A stretch of DNA of 64,000 nt from CAMREV01 sp051653965 (GTDB taxonomy: Bacteria; Bacillota_I; Bacilli_A; Mycoplasmatales; Mycoplasmoidaceae). This document shows positions 34,200-44,041 of this stretch, piece after piece. Where the stretch lies: the NCBI GenBank assembly GCA_051653965.1, contig JBOFXG010000002.1:1-64000 (forward strand), read 5' to 3'. Every line of letters starts with the position of its first letter. Position 1 is the stretch's first letter. The notes below the pieces were generated by a model, which had not been told where the DNA came from, ran no database searches, and worked only from the letters and a program-made list of their open reading frames with translations. Position numbers and translations under genes: made by a program.

Positions 34200-35483
34200 T
34201 TAATCCAGAACATATTCAACATCATTTATTACCATAATATCGCCTGCTTTTGCACCATTATCTTTTAAGAGTTTTTCAATTTTATTAATCTCAATTTTTT
34301 GATTTAATCTAATTCAATTTTCATCTGTTGTTTGCGGAATCTTATCAAATCAATAATTAATTTTTTTAGAACTAATTGATCATCTACAATCATCAATTTT
34401 TTCAAAAGTAATTTCTTCTTTTGTTTCTTTTGTTTCTTTAATAATTTTTATTTTATCTTCAATAGTAGAATCAACTTTATTTTTATATGATTCATATTCT
34501 TTTTCAATTTGATTAAGTAAATCACCAAATTCTTTATTAAGACCAGAAATTACAAATATTGTTTCACCTTTTAAATGGTTTCTAAGTTTTATTAAATTCT
34601 CTTCAGATCCTTCAGCATCTATTTTATTTGCAACAATAAATATTTTTTTATCAAAAAGTTTTTCATTATACTTTTTGATTTCATTTCTAATTGTTTCATA
34701 AGATTTTATCACATCTGTATCATCTAGTTCATTATCAATCGAAGAAAGTGAAATTAAATGAATTAATATTTTACATCTTTCAATATGTTTTAAAAATTCA
34801 TACCCTAATCCTTGACCTTCTGCTGCATTTTCAATTAATCCTGGAATATCAGCAAAAACAATTTTTTTATCATTTATATAACATGTTCCTAATATTGGAA
34901 CTAAAGTTGTAAATTTATATGAAGCAGTTTTAGGTTGAGCAGATGAAATATTTTTAACAAAAGTAGATTTTCCTGCATTAGGTAAACCAAGAAGTCCAAC
35001 ATCAGCAATATATTTTAATTCAATCAAAATTTTTTTGCTCTCTCCCTTGTCTCCTCTTTCAAAAAGTTTAGGAGCTTTATTTCTACTTGATTTAAAAAAA
35101 GCATTTCCATGTCCACCTTCTCCACCTTTACAAATTCTAAAAATTTCTCCTGGATTAATACAATCAAAAATAACTTCATTAGTTATTGCATCTTTAACAA
35201 CTGAACCTAATGGTAAATTAATTGTTATACCTTTACCATTTGCTCCATGACAAAGCTTTGATTGACCATTTGCACCATTATTAGATTTAATTTTTTTTGA
35301 ATATCTTAATTTGAATAGAGAGTTCTCGTTATGATCGGCATAAATGAAAATATCACCACCACGGCCTCCATCTCCACCTCAAGGCCCACCTTCAGGATAA
35401 TGAGCTTCTCTTCTTCAAGCAACTATTCCATCTCCGCCATCACCTGCTTGTAAATCAATTACACATTTATCAATAAATTGCAT
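34200..35483 (-). CDS. obg: Obg GTPase (CgtA)
   Basis: 427 residues. The glycine-rich Obg fold (GDGGDGIVAWRREAHYPEGG, GGRGGDIF, GGEGGHGNAFF) precedes the G domain with G1 GLPNAGKST, G3 DIPGLIE, G4 NKID and G5 ISGLN. A C-terminal OCT-type domain (WIRLNQKIEINKIEKLLKDN) is present. A late-assembly factor of the 50S subunit and stress GTPase. It starts nine bases after a membrane protein gene and is followed by nadE. Confidence 0.96.
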
Positions 35484-35492
35484 TTTCTTTTC

Positions 35493-36104
35493 CTAAACTT
35501 CTCAAGTTGTTTCTTTTTCTTTTTTGACTTTGTCCAAAATGCTTTTTTGTGATTTAATAATTTCATCATTTATATCATTTTCTTTTTTGAAATCTTTAAA
35601 GAAACTAGAAAAATTTCTTGACCTTAAAATAATTATATTAATAATAAAATTAAAAATAAAAAAAAATATTAATGAGAATATTATTATGAATATAATTTTA
35701 CCTGTGATTATTATGTCAATTAAAGAATTATCATTTGTTATGCTAGGCATAATTCCAGTAAGTAATACACCAATTCAAAAAGCGCAAGACATATAAAGAA
35801 ATGGAATAATATCTAATTGCATAATTTTAAAAATGAATTTACCAATAATTAAAATTAAAATTGGTAATAATAGAAACATAAAATATACTAAATAAAATTG
35901 ATAGCTATATGTTAATGAAATTTGATCAAACCAAATTGCATTTATTCCAATATTAATATTATTATTTTCAAATAAAACTACTCTTCCTTCACCAAAAAAA
36001 ATTCAAATTAGGCCATAAGGAATAAAAATAAAAAATAATGAAGTTAGTGAAGTTATTATTGGTTTTGTTTTAAATTCAATATTTTGTGAGTTAAATTTCT
36101 TCAT
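35493..36104 (-). CDS. Unrecognised membrane protein, about four TM helices
   Basis: 203 residues with TGA Trp codons. Hydrophobic segments lie near residues 15-36 (PIITSLTSLFFIFIPYGLIW), 68-90, 97-117 and 130-155 (IIFIIIFSLIFFFIFNFIIN). The charged C-terminal tail is about 45 residues (KDFKKENDIND...KVKKEKETTWEV). It does not match a family I can name. Start ATG 36104 has only a weak GGTG upstream. It lies nine bases before obg and is first in this minus-strand series. Confidence 0.75.
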
Positions 36105-36175
36105 AAACACCAAAAAAAATAGGTAAAAGTTGATATATTTTTAATTCTTTACTATTATTATTCTTTCTATTATTA

Positions 36176-36181
36176 TATAAT
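36176..36181 (+). promoter_or_regulatory. Candidate -10 box (TATAAT) for the HhH-GPD-like gene
   Basis: TATAAT 32 bases before the ATG at 36213, followed by an unusually good Shine-Dalgarno sequence (TTGGAGGAC) seven bases before the start. Confidence 0.5.
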
Positions 36182-36212
36182 TATATTAAGAATTAGTTAT
36201 TTTGGAGGACAA

Positions 36213-36968
36213 ATGAATAAATTATTAAACATGGCGATTTATTTCAATAAAATTGAAGAAAAAGAAAATGCATATGGTGTTTTTTCTTATGATAAAAAAA
36301 TTGAAAAAATATTGTCTGACTTTTATGAGTTGCCACATGCAATCTTAATCTCTTTTATCGTTGATGATGAAACTGATTCAGGAATGGCAGAAGAAACTCC
36401 TCTTTTAATTAAAAATGCTTTAGGCAATTTAAAAATTAATGAATTATTAAAATTAGAAATAAATGATCTAATAAATCTTTTTGTTAAAAACAAGATAACA
36501 AACAATCCTGAAAAAAATGCAAAATTAATTTTTGAAATGCTTAAAATAATTGAATTAGAATATAATTCTCAAGCAATCAATATTTGAAACGATAATCCTT
36601 CAAGTCAAGAATTAAAAAGAAGATTACTTCAATTTAAGGGCATGAATGCAAGAAAAGCAAATTTATTAGCATTAGTTTTAGTAAATAAATTTAAAGTTAA
36701 ATTAAGTGAATATGCATCAATAAATATTTCTAATGATAAAAATGTAAGAAGAGCAATGTTAGAAATGAAATTAATAGATGAATTTTCTTCATATGATGAT
36801 ATGAAGAAAATATGTACAATTTTAAATCCAAATTATCCTGGAATATTTGATTCATTCTTTTGATCAATTGGAGAATATTTCTTTAATTCAAAACCTGATT
36901 TTAAATTTAAAATGATAGATGAAGATTTTATTGGTTCTTGTCTAATGATTTCTTTAAAATATGTATAA
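36213..36968 (+). CDS. HhH-GPD-like (endonuclease III/DNA glycosylase fold) protein
   Basis: 251 residues, divergent. LLQFKGMNARKANLLALVLV looks like the glycosylase helix-hairpin-helix (LxxxxGMxxxKAxxL). About 30 residues on, ISNDKNVRRAML stands where DTHVxRVxxRL carries the catalytic Asp in endonuclease III. The N-terminal half (YELPHAILISFIVDDETDS) resembles the first helical part of the fold. No four-cysteine iron-sulfur cluster loop follows. Activity is therefore uncertain: it could be a repair glycosylase lacking FeS or a binding-only relative. It is a lone plus-strand gene between the obg series and the ATP synthase operon, converging on atpC with two bases between stops. Confidence 0.55.
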
Positions 36969-36981
36969 AATTATTTTATAC
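36963..36981. terminator. Bidirectional hairpin containing both stop codons
   Basis: GTATAAAA / TTTTATAC is a perfect 8-bp inverted repeat with a three-base loop. Its left arm carries the TAA of the plus-strand gene (36966-36968) and its loop the TAA of atpC. A T-rich run (CTTTAATAATTTTTTT) follows on the plus side. Short and A/T-rich, so moderate strength. Confidence 0.5.
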
Positions 36982-37393
36982 CTTTAATAATTTTTTTAAT
37001 TTCAAATTGAATAATTTCTTCTTTAACTCCGAATTTGTTATCAATAATACAATGACTTTCAATGATTTCATTGTCACCCATAATTATTTTTTCATTATCT
37101 GAAAAAATAATACTAGTAACATTTGATTCATCTTCACTACAATTATCAACAATGAATTTTAAAATATTATTAATAAATGAGTAAACACCACTACTATGAA
37201 ATAGTGTTGTTTTTTTATTGTCATTTTTAACTATTAAGCAACTACTTTTTTCAATTAAACCAACTTCTGGTGAGTGATCTTTTAAAAAAGTAGTGTGTCC
37301 TTTTTCGTTTTTAAAATTAATACTAATAATATCTTCTTCAAAAGCTAGACCTTTTGAAGTTAATATTTTTAAATGAAAAAGATTACTTTTCAT
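36971..37393 (-). CDS. atpC: ATP synthase F1 epsilon subunit
   Basis: 140 residues. The N-terminal beta-sandwich is recognisable (FHLKILTSKGLAFEEDIISI, then THTTFL-like GHTTFLKDHSPEVGLIEKS). The C-terminal part is mixed, with a helical end. It couples the central stalk and can inhibit ATP hydrolysis. Last gene of the operon, starting inside the last 11 bases of atpD. Confidence 0.88.
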   Translation of the reverse strand: MKSNLFHLKILTSKGLAFEEDIISINFKNEKGHTTFLKDHSPEVGLIEKSSCLIVKNDNKKTTLFHSSGVYSFINNILKFIVDNCSEDESNVTSIIFSDNEKIIMGDNEIIESHCIIDNKFGVKEEIIQFEIKKIIKGIK

Positions 37394-38981
37394 TTTTTAA
37401 TTCCTTATCTTTTATAAATGCATCTTCAATTTTTCCTACATATAATAAAGACTGTTCAGAAATATCATCACATTCTCCACTTAATATTTTTTTAAATCCT
37501 TTTATTGTGTCTGTTGTTTTAACATATACACCTTCAATACCAGTGAATTTTTGGCTGGCAAAGAAAGGTTGAGATAAGAAATTTCTAATCTTTCTTGCTC
37601 TTGTAACAATAGTTTTATCTTCTTCAGATAATTCATCAATACCTAAAATAGCAATAATATCTTGAAGTTCTTCAAATTTTTGTAAAATTTCTTTCACTTG
37701 AATAGCAACTTTATAATGATCTAAACCAATTATGTTTGGATCTAAAACTCTTGAAGATGAATCTAATGGATTTATTGCAGGAAATATCCCTAATGAAGAT
37801 ATTTTTCTATCCAATACTGTTCTTGCATCTAAATGTGAAAATGTAGCTGCAGGAGCGGGGTCTGTTAAATCATCTGCAGGAACATAAACTGCTTGAATTG
37901 AAGTAATTGATCCATCTTTAGTAGATGTGATTCTTTCTTGTAATTGTCCCATTTCATATGAAAGAGTTGGTTGATAACCAACAGCAGAAGGCATTCTTCC
38001 TAATAGTGCTGAAACTTCTGAACCAGCTTGAGTAAATCTAAAAATATTATCAATGAATAGTAAAACATCTTGATTATTATTATCTCTAAAATGTTCTGCC
38101 ATTGTTAATGCAGTAAGAGCAACTCTCATTCTTGCTCCAGGTGGTTCATTCATTTGGCCAAAAACAAGGGCTGTTTTATTTAAAACACCTGCATCTATCA
38201 TTTCATAGTAAAGATCATTACCTTCTCTAGTTCTTTCACCAACACCAGCAAATATAGACAAACCACCGTGGCCTGTAGCAATATTTTGGATTAACTCTTG
38301 TACTAGAACTGTTTTACCAACACCAGCACCACCAAATAAACCAATCTTACCACCTTTTAGATAAGGTATTAATAAATCGATAACTTTTATTCCAGTTTCA
38401 AGAACATCAACACTATTTGATTGTTCAGAAAAAGTTGGTGCTGCTCTATGAATAGATTTATAAGTTTTACATGTAAATGGTTTTTCATCAATTGCCTCAC
38501 CAATTACATTAAACATTCTTCCAAGTACTTCTTTTCCTACAGGGGCTTTAATTGGTTCTCCAGAATCTGTTACTGGAGTATTTCTTGATAATCCATTAGT
38601 AGATTCCATTGCAATACATCTAACAACATCATCACCAACTATTTGTGAAACTTCTAAAACCACAGTTTCTTTTCCGTTTTGAAGATATAAAGCATTATTA
38701 ATATTTGGTAATACTGAATTTTCAAACTTAACATCAACTACAGGGCCAAAAACTTGGTAAATATAACCAATATTAAGCTTACTTTTTTTAGTTACATTTT
38801 TAATATTAGATTTCTCTATTTTAGAAGCTGTTTTTTTAGTTACATTTTTAATATTAGATTTCTCTATTTTAGAAGCTGTTTTTTTAGTTACATTTTTAAT
38901 ATTAGATTTCTCTATTTTTGGAGCTGTTTTTTTAGGTATACTAGTTTTTTGAGTTTTATTTTTTTTATTATTTGCTTGCAT
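37383..38981 (-). CDS. atpD: ATP synthase F1 beta subunit with repeat-containing N-terminal extension
   Basis: 532 residues. Catalytic core: Walker A GGAGVGKTV, GERTREGNDLYYEM, Walker B region DVLLFIDNIFRFTQAGSEVS and LLGRMPSAVGYQPTLS, all intact. The normal beta start (IGYIYQVFGPVVDVKF) lies near residue 70. Before it is a Lys-rich extension of about 68 residues built on three copies of a 16-residue unit. Start ATG 38981 keeps the frame, and atpG ends 14 bases inside it. No ATG occurs between the repeats and the core, so a start after the extension would need a non-ATG codon. Confidence 0.97.
   Translation of the reverse strand: MQANNKKNKTQKTSIPKKTAPKIEKSNIKNVTKKTASKIEKSNIKNVTKKTASKIEKSNIKNVTKKSKLNIGYIYQVFGPVVDVKFENSVLPNINNALYLQNGKETVVLEVSQIVGDDVVRCIAMESTNGLSRNTPVTDSGEPIKAPVGKEVLGRMFNVIGEAIDEKPFTCKTYKSIHRAAPTFSEQSNSVDVLETGIKVIDLLIPYLKGGKIGLFGGAGVGKTVLVQELIQNIATGHGGLSIFAGVGERTREGNDLYYEMIDAGVLNKTALVFGQMNEPPGARMRVALTALTMAEHFRDNNNQDVLLFIDNIFRFTQAGSEVSALLGRMPSAVGYQPTLSYEMGQLQERITSTKDGSITSIQAVYVPADDLTDPAPAATFSHLDARTVLDRKISSLGIFPAINPLDSSSRVLDPNIIGLDHYKVAIQVKEILQKFEELQDIIAILGIDELSEEDKTIVTRARKIRNFLSQPFFASQKFTGIEGVYVKTTDTIKGFKKILSGECDDISEQSLLYVGKIEDAFIKDKELKNEK
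38790..38933 (-). repeat. Three tandem 48-bp repeats inside atpD
   Basis: Residues 17-32, 33-48 and 49-64 read KKTA[PS]KIEKSNIKNVT three times. The nucleotide units are nearly identical, indicating recent tandem duplication rather than convergent low-complexity drift. The unit is a multiple of three, so copy-number change keeps the frame. Confidence 0.95.
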
Positions 38982-39822
38982 TGAATCCTCCTATAATTTC
39001 ATTTATTTCTTGTGTTATTTTTGACTGTCTTTTACTATTATATTCAATAAAATATTTTTCCTTTATATCTTTAGCATTCTTTGTTGCTGATTCCATTGCA
39101 TTTCTTCTTGAAGAATTTTCAGAAACATTTGTTTCTACAAGGCATCCAAATATTACAACACTAAAGAATTGTTTTTGAATTTTTGCTAAGATTTCCTCAG
39201 GAGGAGATTCAAATGAAATATAACCACTTATTTTATCTTTTACTGAATCCTTAAATATTTTTTCATCTAATGGATAAATATTAAGTATGTATGGTTCAAA
39301 TTCAAGGGAATTTATGAATTTATTGTAAATTATTTTTACACTAGTAAATTCTTCTAAATTAATACTTTCTATCACTTTTTTTGAAAGCAAAGAACAAAAA
39401 TCATATGTTATATCTTTATTACTTGCATTGATAAAATATTTGATTTTATTTTCTAATCCTTTATTTTTTAATAAAGCAAATCCTTTTTTTCCAAAAAGTA
39501 GAATTCTATCATTTTTTAAATTTAAATTTTCTTCTAATTTTTTTATTAAATTAATATTATATCCGCCACACAATCCCATTGTTGATGAAAAAACAATTCA
39601 TAAAACTTTTTCTTCTTTTATTGCTAATTTTTTTTTGTTTTCTATTTCATTATTTATTAGACCATAAAGAATATAAAATTCTTTATTATATTCTTTTATT
39701 CCATTGAAAAAAACTTGGTTCTTTTTTAAATTTGCAGTAGCAACTAATTTCATTGTTCTAGTTAACTTTTCAGTTGTTTCAATTGAATCAATTTTTTTCT
39801 TTATTTTCATTATTGAAGACAT
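38968..39822 (-). CDS. atpG: ATP synthase F1 gamma subunit
   Basis: 284 residues with one TGA Trp (EEKVLWIVFSSTMGLCGGYN). The N-terminal coiled-coil helix (IKKKIDSIETTEKLTRTMKL with VATANLKK), SSTMGLCGGYN and the C-terminal helix ENSSRRNAMESATKNAKDI to ITQEINEIIGG are all conserved. It forms the rotating shaft. Two bases downstream of atpA, overlapping atpD. Confidence 0.96.
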
Positions 39823-39824
39823 AA

Positions 39825-41375
39825 TTATTCCTCATTCAATGAAGCAATTTGATCTTTATCATAGTTAGGTATTTTTAATACATAATCTTTGATAAAACTT
39901 TTTACTTCTTTTGTAATTTCATCTTGAAGTTCAGGAGTAAATGACATTTTACTTTGTAATTTAGTAAAACATTTTTTACCTTTTAAATTTAATAATAAAG
40001 ATTTTTTGAAGTCGCCAATATTTGCCAATGGAACTCATCTAATTAATTTATTTTTAACAATAAAAAGTAAAATTGCTTCTTCTAATTGTGAATAAGGAGA
40101 AGATTGTGCTTGTTTAATAATTTCCATTACTTTTTTACCATGATCTAAAACTTTTTTAGTTTCATTATCTAAATCAGATCCAAATTGAGAAAAAGCTTCT
40201 AGCTCTCTATATTGAGCTAAATCAATTTTTAAATTTCCTGCGACTTTTTTTATTAAATCAGTTTGAGCTGCAGAACCAACTCTTGATACACTTGAACCAG
40301 CATCAATAGCGGGTCTTTGACCAGAGTTAAATATATTAGTCATTAAAAATAATTGACCATCTGTAATTGAAATAACATTTGTAGGAATGTATGCAGAAAT
40401 ATCTCCTAATTGAGTTTCTATAATTGGTAAAGCAGTAATTGAACCACCACCATGTTTTTTATTTAATTTTACAGATCTTTCTAGTAGTCTAGAGTGTAAG
40501 TAAAATATATCTCCAGGATAAGCTTCTCTTCCGGGTGGTCTTCTTAATAAAAGTGATAATGTTCTATATGCAATTGCATGTTTTGTTAAGTCATCATAAA
40601 CTATTAAAACATCTTGACCTTTTTCAAGTCAATATTCAGCAATAGCAATCCCTGAGAACGGAGCAATATACTTTAATGATGGTGTATCTGAAGCAGAAGA
40701 TGAAACAATAGTTGTATAATCCATTGCTCCTTCTTTATCTAAAGTTTTTTCTATTAAAGAAATTGTAGAATTTTTTTGTCCAATTGCTACATAAACACAT
40801 TTAACATTTTTACCTTTTTGATTAATAATTGTATCAACTGCAATTGTTGTTTTTCCAGTTTGTCTATCTCCAATAATTAATTCTCTTTGACCTTTGCCAA
40901 TTGGAAACATTGAATCAATAGCTAAAATACCTGTTTCAAGTGGCTCATTAACACTTTCACGTGTCATCACTCCTGAACTAACTCTTTCTATGGGGTAACT
41001 TTGTTTTGTTTTAATCTTACCTTTTTGATCTATTGGATTACCAAGCGGATCAATAACTCTACCTAATAATTCATCTCCAACAGGTACTTCCATTACTTTG
41101 CAAGTTCTTTTTACAATACTATCTTCTTTTATATCAAAATAATTTCCTAATGTAATAACACCAACAATATCCGATTCTAAATTTAATGCCATACCATATG
41201 AACCATTTTCAAAACTAACAATCTCATTTAACACAACATTACTTAGACCTGCAACTTCAACAATACCATCACCAACTGAAACTACTTTTCCATATTCAGT
41301 TAATAAAGCTGGTTGGCTATATTTTTTAATTTGATTTTTAATTATCAAAGAAAATCTATCAACATTTATACTCAT
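39825..41375 (-). CDS. atpA: ATP synthase F1 alpha subunit
   Basis: 516 residues. Walker A GDRQTGKTTIA, AIGQKNSTI, Walker B-like DVLIVYDDLTKHAIAYR and LLLRRPPGREAYPGDIFYLHSRLLER followed by ALPIIETQLGDISAYIPTNV are as expected; ISVSRVGSAAQ-type segment present. Several TGA Trp codons. Standard position between atpH and atpG. Confidence 0.98.
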
Positions 41376-41385
41376 ATTTTTTTAC

Positions 41386-41919
41386 CTAATTTTTAAAATT
41401 AACATCTTTCTTTATATTTTTTAATTTTCCTTCAATTGTTCCATCAATTTCTTTGTCATCAATTCTTATTCGAACTCCACCAATCAAATTAGGATTAACA
41501 ATAACAGCATAATCTATTTCTTTATTTAATTTATTTTTTAATGCTTTTATAATTAAATCAATTGTTTTATTGTCTAATTCAAATGCCGTATCAATTTTTA
41601 CAAATGATTGATTACGTTTATGGTCAATTTCTTTTAAAGCAAATTTTAAAGTATATATTATGTTTTTAAAAAATTCATTATCTACTAACACATATAAAAA
41701 GTAAACAATTGAATGATCTATCTTATCATAAAAAATATTTTGAATAATTTTCTTACGTTCATTTTTAGAAAGCATTTTTGATGAAAGAATACGAATGATT
41801 TCTTGATTACAATTTATTGAAAAATGTAATGCTTGAATATCATCATAAAATTTATTAACATCTTTTGATTCTTTATACATTTGATATAAAGCAGTTGAAT
41901 ATGATTTATTTTCTTTCAT
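41386..41919 (-). CDS. atpH: ATP synthase F1 delta subunit
   Basis: 177 residues. Poorly conserved, as usual for delta, but helical throughout. The C-terminal segment VVNPNLIGGVRIRIDDKEIDGTIEG-like pattern (VNPNLIGGVRIRIDDKEIDG) is diagnostic. It joins the peripheral stalk to F1. Located one base after atpF and ten before atpA. Confidence 0.93.
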   Translation of the reverse strand: MKENKSYSTALYQMYKESKDVNKFYDDIQALHFSINCNQEIIRILSSKMLSKNERKKIIQNIFYDKIDHSIVYFLYVLVDNEFFKNIIYTLKFALKEIDHKRNQSFVKIDTAFELDNKTIDLIIKALKNKLNKEIDYAVIVNPNLIGGVRIRIDDKEIDGTIEGKLKNIKKDVNFKN

Positions 41920-41920
41920 T

Positions 41921-42439
41921 TTATATTTTCTTTATATCTTCAAGAAGAGAGTCAATCAATTTTTGATTTGCTTTTTTATCAATATTTTTCTTTATTAAAG
42001 ATTCAGCTAATTCAATTGCTAAATTAGATACTTCATCTTCAATATTAGTTCTTAATTCTTTTTCTTTTTTTTGTATATCTTCATTTGCAATATCTTTAAT
42101 ATGATTAGCATCGATAGTTGCTTCTTTTTTTATTTTTTCTTTAATTGAATATGCATCAATTTCAGCAAGCTCAATAATTTTGTTTGCCTCATCAATACTC
42201 TTAATCTTTAATTGTTTAGATTCAGCGATATTGCTTTCAGCAATTTTTTTACTTTCAGCAATTTTGTTAATTTCTTCTTGCATATTTTTTTTTCTTTCTG
42301 CAATATATTTTTTTGTTGGCTTTCAAGCAAAAAAACTAATTACAATTAAAAGAATTGTAACAGCTATTATGTGTGCAATTAAAACTCAGACATCTATTTG
42401 TAGAGCAGAGTCTACTATATTGTAAATTGAAATAGACAT
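41921..42439 (-). CDS. atpF: ATP synthase Fo b subunit
   Basis: 172 residues from ATG 42439. The N-terminal TM helix (VWVLIAHIIAVTILLIVISF) ends in W-K-P-T and is followed by a long charged helix (AERKKNMQEEINKIAESKK...) that forms the peripheral stalk. A short internal repeat of IAESK/IAESN lies near residues 60-75. Two TGA Trp codons in the TM part mean the true start is well upstream of the first uninterrupted Met. Eleven bases separate it from atpE. Confidence 0.94.
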
Positions 42440-42450
42440 AAATTATCCTC

Positions 42451-42723
42451 TTATGCAACAAATATTAATAAAATTGAAATAATTAAAGCATAGATAGCTG
42501 CTGATTCAGCAATACCTAATCCAACAATTAACATTGTTCTTATTTTTGATTCAGCTTCAGGGTTTCTAGCAACAGCTTCAGCAGCTTTACCAGCAGCATA
42601 ACCTTGGCCAGCACCTACTCCTAAAGCTCCAAACATTGCTATACCAGCTCCAATGTAAGCAGCACCTTTATCAGTTATTGCATTTGAAACATTTTCAAAT
42701 GCCATTATTAATGTATCATTCAT
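42451..42723 (-). CDS. atpE: ATP synthase Fo c subunit
   Basis: 90 residues, two TM helices. The first is glycine-rich (GAAYIGAGIAMFGALGVGAG) and a polar loop ARNPEAESKIR follows. The proton-binding Glu is in the second helix (GLGIAESAAIYALIISI). This Glu-containing proteolipid forms the rotor ring. A hydrophobic N-terminal stretch of about 20 extra residues before the ring helix is typical of mollicutes. Confidence 0.97.
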   Translation of the reverse strand: MNDTLIMAFENVSNAITDKGAAYIGAGIAMFGALGVGAGQGYAAGKAAEAVARNPEAESKIRTMLIVGLGIAESAAIYALIISILLIFVA

Positions 42724-42741
42724 ATTTTTCTCCTAAATTTT

Positions 42742-43545
42742 TTATTCATGTTCTTTATTTAAAACTCAATATACCATAGTTAATAATATAAAAACTAAAG
42801 CTTGAATTAATCCTATACCAATATCCAAAAAGGCATGGAGTGGTGGTACAAATAGCGAACTTATTAAAGTTATTGCTCCTAAGCTCCACCTATCTGGTGT
42901 CATTATTCCACCAGGTAATTCCTCTGGAAACAATTGACTTAAATCACCAACTATAAGAGCATATGGTAAATTATATATTAAAGATACAATTAATACTCCA
43001 GCAAATATATTTCCTCAAAGTCTGAAGGATAATGATATTAGTGGTGTTACAGACCCTATTACCTCAATTGGATTAACCATTACTGGTATCTTAATTTTTT
43101 TATTATCTGATTTTCTCTGAATATTAACATTGAATGTAAATTTATATAAGAAAGAAAATCTTTGGTATCTAAATCCCATTACGAATGTTCCAACAAAAGA
43201 ACACAATCCAAGAGTTACACAAACAGCTACAGATGATGTTGGATTTTCTAAACCTACCATACCTATCATATTTGATAGAGATATATAACTAAAAAAAGTT
43301 AAAAAAATAGGAGCTAGTTTCTCAAGATCTTGACCAAGAATATCTCTTGTTAAATTTCTAAAATAATTAATTAAATTAAAAATTAAAAATGCAAATCCTC
43401 TTGGTGCTTCATTATGTTTTGTTCTTTTAATAGAAGAATTGTAATATAAAACAGATCCTAATATTATTAGAAAAACAGCTACAACACCTAATAATCTTAG
43501 AAGATTTGGAGTTCATAAATTAATTCAATTTATTGCTCTAGACAT
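42742..43545 (-). CDS. atpB: ATP synthase Fo a subunit
   Basis: 267 residues, about five TM helices. The essential Arg lies in SLSFRLWGNIFAGVLIVSLI, the diagnostic helix 4 segment; PLHAFLDIGIGLIQALVFILLTMVY is the closing helix. It forms the half-channels for protons. The start overlaps the atpI-like gene by eight bases. Confidence 0.95.
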
Positions 43546-43942
43546 AGCTAACTCTTTTGTTTTCTTTTATAGTAAAAATAGTTCTAAAAATTAAGTTAGA
43601 AAATGGCACAGCTAATAATACTAATAATATGATTCAAATGTTGAATATTTCAGTAATATTATATGACATTGATAAACCCATTAAAATTAATATAGGAATA
43701 AAAAGAAGTAGGTTTTTAAACACTAAAATAAATATAAAATAAGGTTTGGTTTTAACTTTATTTACTTCACCATTTTTTAAAATGAAATTCAATAAAAAAA
43801 AATTCATTAAACTAAAAGGGAAACATAATGCAAAACTAATTAAATAAGATCAATTATTTAACATAACTGAAGTGATAATAGTTGTTGCTAATAAAATAAA
43901 TCCAAATAAAGAAATAAAGAAAAATTTATTTTTACTTAACAT
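43538..43942 (-). CDS. atpI: AtpI-like membrane protein heading the ATP synthase operon
   Basis: 134 residues, four hydrophobic segments (FFFISLFGFILLATTIITSV; LISFALCFPFSLMNFFLL; FIFILVFKNLLLFIPILILM; IILLVLLAVPFSNLIF). Sequence is weakly conserved, but size, topology and position ahead of atpB fit AtpI, a c-ring assembly or Mg-related factor. AAAGG precedes the ATG; promoter box 43985-43990. Confidence 0.7.
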
Positions 43943-43984
43943 ATTTCAACCTTTTTAGTAGTTACTTCAAAATAACTTAATTGA

Positions 43985-43990
43985 ATTATA
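43985..43990 (-). promoter_or_regulatory. Candidate -10 box for the ATP synthase operon
   Basis: GTATAATTC on the minus strand, between the grpE terminator and the atpI-like start 43 bases away. It is the only good TATAAT here, so all nine atp genes probably form one transcript from it. Confidence 0.55.
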
Positions 43991-44002
43991 CTCCTATCAA
44001 TA

Positions 44003-44041
44003 AAAAAAATAAAAATATTATAATAATATTTTTATTTTTTT
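44003..44041 (-). terminator. Terminator after grpE
   Basis: AAAAATAAAAATATTAT pairs with AATAATATTTTTATTTTT around the middle of 44003-44041, ending the dnaJ-grpE transcript just before the ATP synthase promoter. The arm overlaps the grpE stop. All-A/T stem but long. Confidence 0.65.

Noticed and set aside
38790..38933. CRISPR-like or intergenic satellite repeat
   Set aside because: The 48-bp units are contiguous, without spacers, and lie in frame inside atpD.
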